DNA of 7,413 nucleotides, taken from positions 1-7,413 of the forward strand of contig JADZDN010000329.1 of assembly GCA_020851015.1 (NCBI GenBank). The letters are read 5' to 3'. Position 1 is the stretch's first letter. The number at the start of each line of letters is the position of its first letter. Under the pieces are notes generated by a model. The model searched no databases. It was not told the origin of the DNA and saw only the letters and a list, made by a program, of their open reading frames with translations. The stretch comes from Alphaproteobacteria bacterium (GTDB taxonomy: Bacteria > Pseudomonadota > Alphaproteobacteria > JAEULC01). Position numbers and translations under genes: made by a program. Positions 5,796 through 7,413 of the stretch are shown in pieces.

Positions 5796-5881
5796 GCCCC
5801 TGTGGCGGAATGGCAGACGCGGCAGACTCAAAATCTGTTTCTCGCAAGGGAGTGGGGGTTCAAGTCCCTCCAGGGGCACCA
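5796..5881 (+). tRNA. tRNA-Leu (anticodon CAA)
   Basis: This is a complete 86-nt class II tRNA with encoded CCA. The acceptor strands GCCCCTG (5796-5802) and CAGGGGC (5871-5877) pair fully, followed by discriminator A and CCA (5879-5881). The anticodon stem is GCAGA/TCTGT (5822-5826, 5834-5838) around loop CTCAAAA, so the anticodon is CAA at 5829-5831, reading UUG codons. The variable region of about 15 nt (5839-5853) can form a short CTC/GAG stem, as expected for leucine. The T arm is GGGGG-TTCAAGT-CCCTC (5854-5870). The D arm carries the familiar TGGCGGAATGGCAGACGC pattern. It is the only plus-strand gene found. Such tRNAs are common integration sites, but no integrase or repeated 3' end is present here. 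Confidence 0.97.
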
Positions 5882-5979
5882 CGAATCCACCCATCCTCGA
5901 CCAGGCTTGCCGCGGCATTCGAAGCTAGGCTCGCCGCAACCGCGTGACGATATCTTTCCCGGCCTGACAAATCGCTTGG
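5882..5979. other. Convergent intergenic region between tRNA-Leu and the DUF1501 gene
   Basis: These 98 bases lie between two converging genes, so a terminator would be expected on each strand. None is obvious: there is no GC-rich stem followed by a T-run. An imperfect 11-bp direct repeat (AGGCTTGCCGC at 5903, AGGCTCGCCGC at 5927, 24 bp apart) is the only pattern, and it may be chance. Confidence 0.4.
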
Positions 5980-7206
5980 CTACGCCCTGACCAGCTTCAT
6001 CATCGGCTTCACCGCGGCGCTCGACGGGAAGACCTGCGCGTCCACGGAAGCGGCGGGCAGGCGCAGGTGGTCGATCAGCACCGCCTTGGCGACCGCGCGC
6101 AGATCGGTGGTGGGCATCAGGTCGCGCCCCTCGAACAGCCTGGACTGCGCAAGGCCGGGCCAGTCCGTCACCACGCGGCCGCCGGCGACGGCGCCGCCCA
6201 GGAGGAACGCGACGCCGCCCGTGCCGTGGTCGGTGCCGCCGGTGCCGTTGGCCTGCACGGTACGGCCGAACTCGGTCGCGACCATGACCACGGTCTTGTC
6301 CCAGGCGGGGCCCAGCCCGTCGCGCAGCGCCACCAGCCCTTCGGCGAGCGTCTGCAGCACCTGCGCCAGGCGGCCGCGCGCCCCGCCCTGGTTGGCGTGC
6401 GTGTCCCAGCCGCCGACATCCAGCACCGCGACGCGCGCGCCGTTGTCCGGCGCCATCAGCTTGCCGCCCGCGGCCGCGGTCTGCAGGAACTGCTGGCGGC
6501 CCGGACCGGGCGGCTGGTTCATGCGCTGGCCGTCGTTCATCACCTGGTCGGCGAAGCGCTGGCCCTTCAGCCCCTCGGCCAGCGCGGGGCCGAGCAGCTG
6601 GTCGTTGCGATAGAGCGCGGCCACGGCCTGCATCAGCCCGGGCTCGACCTCGGGCAGGTCGCTCGGCGCCCAGGACGCAACCGGCACCTTCCCGCGCAAG
6701 GCCAGCGGCACGGTCTGTCCCAGCGCCAGCCCGTTGCGCGCGCCGCCGGCGGCGCCGGGCATCGCGGCCAGCGCGCGGTTGAGCCAGCCGTCCTGCGCCC
6801 CATGCGGAACGGCGACGCCGCTTTCCAGCATGTCCTGGGCGTCGAAATGCGAGCGGCCGCGATAGTGGCCGGCGGTGGCGTGCACCACCAGCATCTCGCC
6901 GCGCTTGTAGAAGTCGTGCAGCGAGGCCAGCGCGGGATGCAGGCCGAAGCGCCCGCTCAGGTCGAGCGCGCCGTCGCTTCCGTCGGCGCCCTTCTGCCCC
7001 GGCTCCGCGATCGCCAGCGCCCCGCGCAGCGATTTGTATTCGCCGTCGCCGTAGGGCGGCACGGCGGCGAGCCCGTCCAGCGCGCCGCGCAGGATCACCA
7101 GCACGAAGCGCCGGTCGCCCGGCGCGGCGGCCAGCGCCAGGCGCGGCGCGACCGACACCAGCGCGCCGGCGCCGATGCCCGAAAGAACATGGCGTCGCGT
7201 CAGCAT
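5980..7206 (-). CDS. DUF1501-family Tat-exported protein
   Basis: This 408-residue protein belongs to the DUF1501 family, which is distantly related to the alkaline phosphatase/sulfatase superfamily. The N-terminus MLTRRHVLSGIGAGALVSVA is a twin-arginine signal with Arg4-Arg5, a hydrophobic core and an ALAAA region near 24-28, implying folded export to the periplasm. Family motifs in order are ILRGALDGL (38-46), RSHFDAQDMLESG (118-130), LDVGGWDTH (262-270), VATEFGRT (309-316) and GTDHGTGG (324-331). The aspartates and histidines in the last three could bind metal as in the superfamily. No activity has been assigned that I can name. The ATG at 7206-7204 is supported by AGGGA 7 nt upstream and by the signal peptide. 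Genes for this family often sit directly after a DUF1800 gene, but no such partner is visible in the 207 bases upstream. Confidence 0.93.
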   Translation of the reverse strand: MLTRRHVLSGIGAGALVSVAPRLALAAAPGDRRFVLVILRGALDGLAAVPPYGDGEYKSLRGALAIAEPGQKGADGSDGALDLSGRFGLHPALASLHDFYKRGEMLVVHATAGHYRGRSHFDAQDMLESGVAVPHGAQDGWLNRALAAMPGAAGGARNGLALGQTVPLALRGKVPVASWAPSDLPEVEPGLMQAVAALYRNDQLLGPALAEGLKGQRFADQVMNDGQRMNQPPGPGRQQFLQTAAAGGKLMAPDNGARVAVLDVGGWDTHANQGGARGRLAQVLQTLAEGLVALRDGLGPAWDKTVVMVATEFGRTVQANGTGGTDHGTGGVAFLLGGAVAGGRVVTDWPGLAQSRLFEGRDLMPTTDLRAVAKAVLIDHLRLPAASVDAQVFPSSAAVKPMMKLVRA

Positions 7207-7248
7207 GGTGTCTTCCCTTTTCGTCAAGCCCGGCCGCCGATTTCTAGT

Positions 7249-7286
7249 CCCCCCTCCCCTTGCGGGAGGGGGATAGGGGGAGGGGG
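7249..7286. repeat. C-rich/G-rich intergenic palindrome with potential G-quadruplex
   Basis: CCCCCTCCC (7250-7258) pairs perfectly with GGGAGGGGG (7264-7272) around a CTTGC loop. The plus strand then continues ATAGGGGGAGGGGG, so 7264-7286 has four G-runs of three or more with loops of 1-3 nt. It resembles the widespread proteobacterial intergenic palindromes of the 'CCCTCTCCCGCTTGCGGGAGAGGG' type, which is recall and not a search result. It lies 43 nt upstream of the DUF1501 start. Confidence 0.8.
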
Positions 7287-7340
7287 CATCGTGCGTCCTC
7301 GCCCCTGCCGGCGCGGTGCGGCCCGTCCGGCGCGCGAAGG

Positions 7341-7368
7341 ACCACCAAGACGCCAAGACACCAAGGCA
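7341..7368. repeat. Short 8-bp tandem repeat cluster (CCAAGACN)
   Basis: CCAAGACG (7345-7352), CCAAGACA (7353-7360) and CCAAGGCA (7361-7368) are contiguous, preceded by ACCA. Degenerate CACCAC/CACCAG text continues to the window end. Similar 'accaccaagacaccaag' stretches occur between genes in many bacteria, by recall; origin and role are not established. Confidence 0.7.
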
Positions 7369-7413
7369 AAGAGGAATGACTCACCACCACGGCACCAGGG
7401 ACACCACGTCGGA

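Larger units (their letters stand above)
7207..7413. other. Repeat-rich non-coding region upstream of the DUF1501 gene
   Basis: About 207 bases with no credible gene. They hold the DUF1501 ribosome-binding site, a C-rich/G-rich palindrome and a CCAAGACN repeat cluster (both listed separately). Open frames through it translate to proline/arginine-rich text such as PSPYPPPARGGG, a familiar product of translating this kind of palindrome, and not to recognisable protein. An ATG at 7376 on the plus strand is embedded in the repeat and has poor spacing to its GAGG. Confidence 0.6.

Noticed and set aside
5565..5918. N-terminal extension of the 72-residue protein across the antisense strand of the tRNA (contains LEGLEPPLPC)
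   Set aside because: The extension is antisense tRNA translation; the strong Shine-Dalgarno points to the downstream ATG.
5600..5947. Plus-strand open frame crossing the tRNA, containing the text GGMADAADSKSVSRKGVGVQ
   Set aside because: This is the familiar spurious translation of a tRNA-Leu gene, often mis-annotated as a hypothetical protein.
5882..5979. Prophage or island attachment site next to the tRNA
   Set aside because: No integrase, no second copy of the tRNA 3' end in the window, and no foreign composition downstream of the tRNA.
7207..7356. 50-residue extension of the DUF1501 protein (PSPYPPPARGGG region)
   Set aside because: It is translation of the C-rich palindrome; the Tat signal and Shine-Dalgarno fit the ATG at 7206.
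1..7413. CRISPR array, transposase, toxin-antitoxin pair or defence system
   Set aside because: No spaced direct repeats of CRISPR type and no protein with motifs of those systems were found on either strand.

Overview
The window is GC-rich DNA (about 70% G+C by eye). Its gene types suggest an alphaproteobacterium, possibly of the Rhodospirillales or Rhizobiales. That placement is an inference from base composition and protein style, not a phylogenetic result. Every protein gene lies on the minus strand, and the only plus-strand gene is a tRNA.

Region 1 (about 4477 down to 1, minus strand) looks like one amino-acid uptake and processing operon. In transcription order it holds a class V PLP-dependent enzyme of the isopenicillin-N-epimerase-like type, a GltI-like periplasmic amino-acid-binding protein, two HAAT-type permeases, a GlnQ/GltL-type ATPase, and the N-terminus of an M20-family Zn-dependent amidohydrolase (carbamoylase/allantoate amidohydrolase type) that runs off the left edge. 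Spacing is tight: 28 nt, 21 nt, 7 nt, a 4-nt overlap, then 73 nt. The simplest reading is that a modified, N-substituted or D-amino acid is imported and then processed by the hydrolase and the PLP enzyme. The substrate cannot be read from the sequence. The binding protein lacks several residues that contact the acidic side chain in E. coli GltI, so glutamate/aspartate is not the safe default.

Region 2 (4588-5564, minus strand) holds a DedA/VTT-family membrane protein starting at GTG and, upstream of it, a 72-residue hypothetical single-pass membrane protein with a strong Shine-Dalgarno. Three tandem 15-bp units lie between them. The last third of the DedA gene is much more AT-rich than the rest of the window (about 49% G+C) and uses codons such as TTA, GTA and ATA.

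Region 3 (5565-5979) is non-coding apart from a complete tRNA-Leu(CAA) with encoded CCA. An 8-bp perfect hairpin sits just upstream of it.

Region 4 (5980-7413) holds a Tat-exported DUF1501-family protein on the minus strand. About 207 bases of repeat-rich, gene-free sequence lie upstream of it: a C-rich/G-rich palindrome with a possible G-quadruplex, and a short CCAAGACN repeat cluster.

I see no CRISPR array, transposase, integrase, phage gene or toxin-antitoxin pair. Most of the window is ordinary metabolic chromosome. The least explained items are the substrate of the region 1 operon, the mosaic composition of the DedA gene, the 72-residue protein and the repeats.
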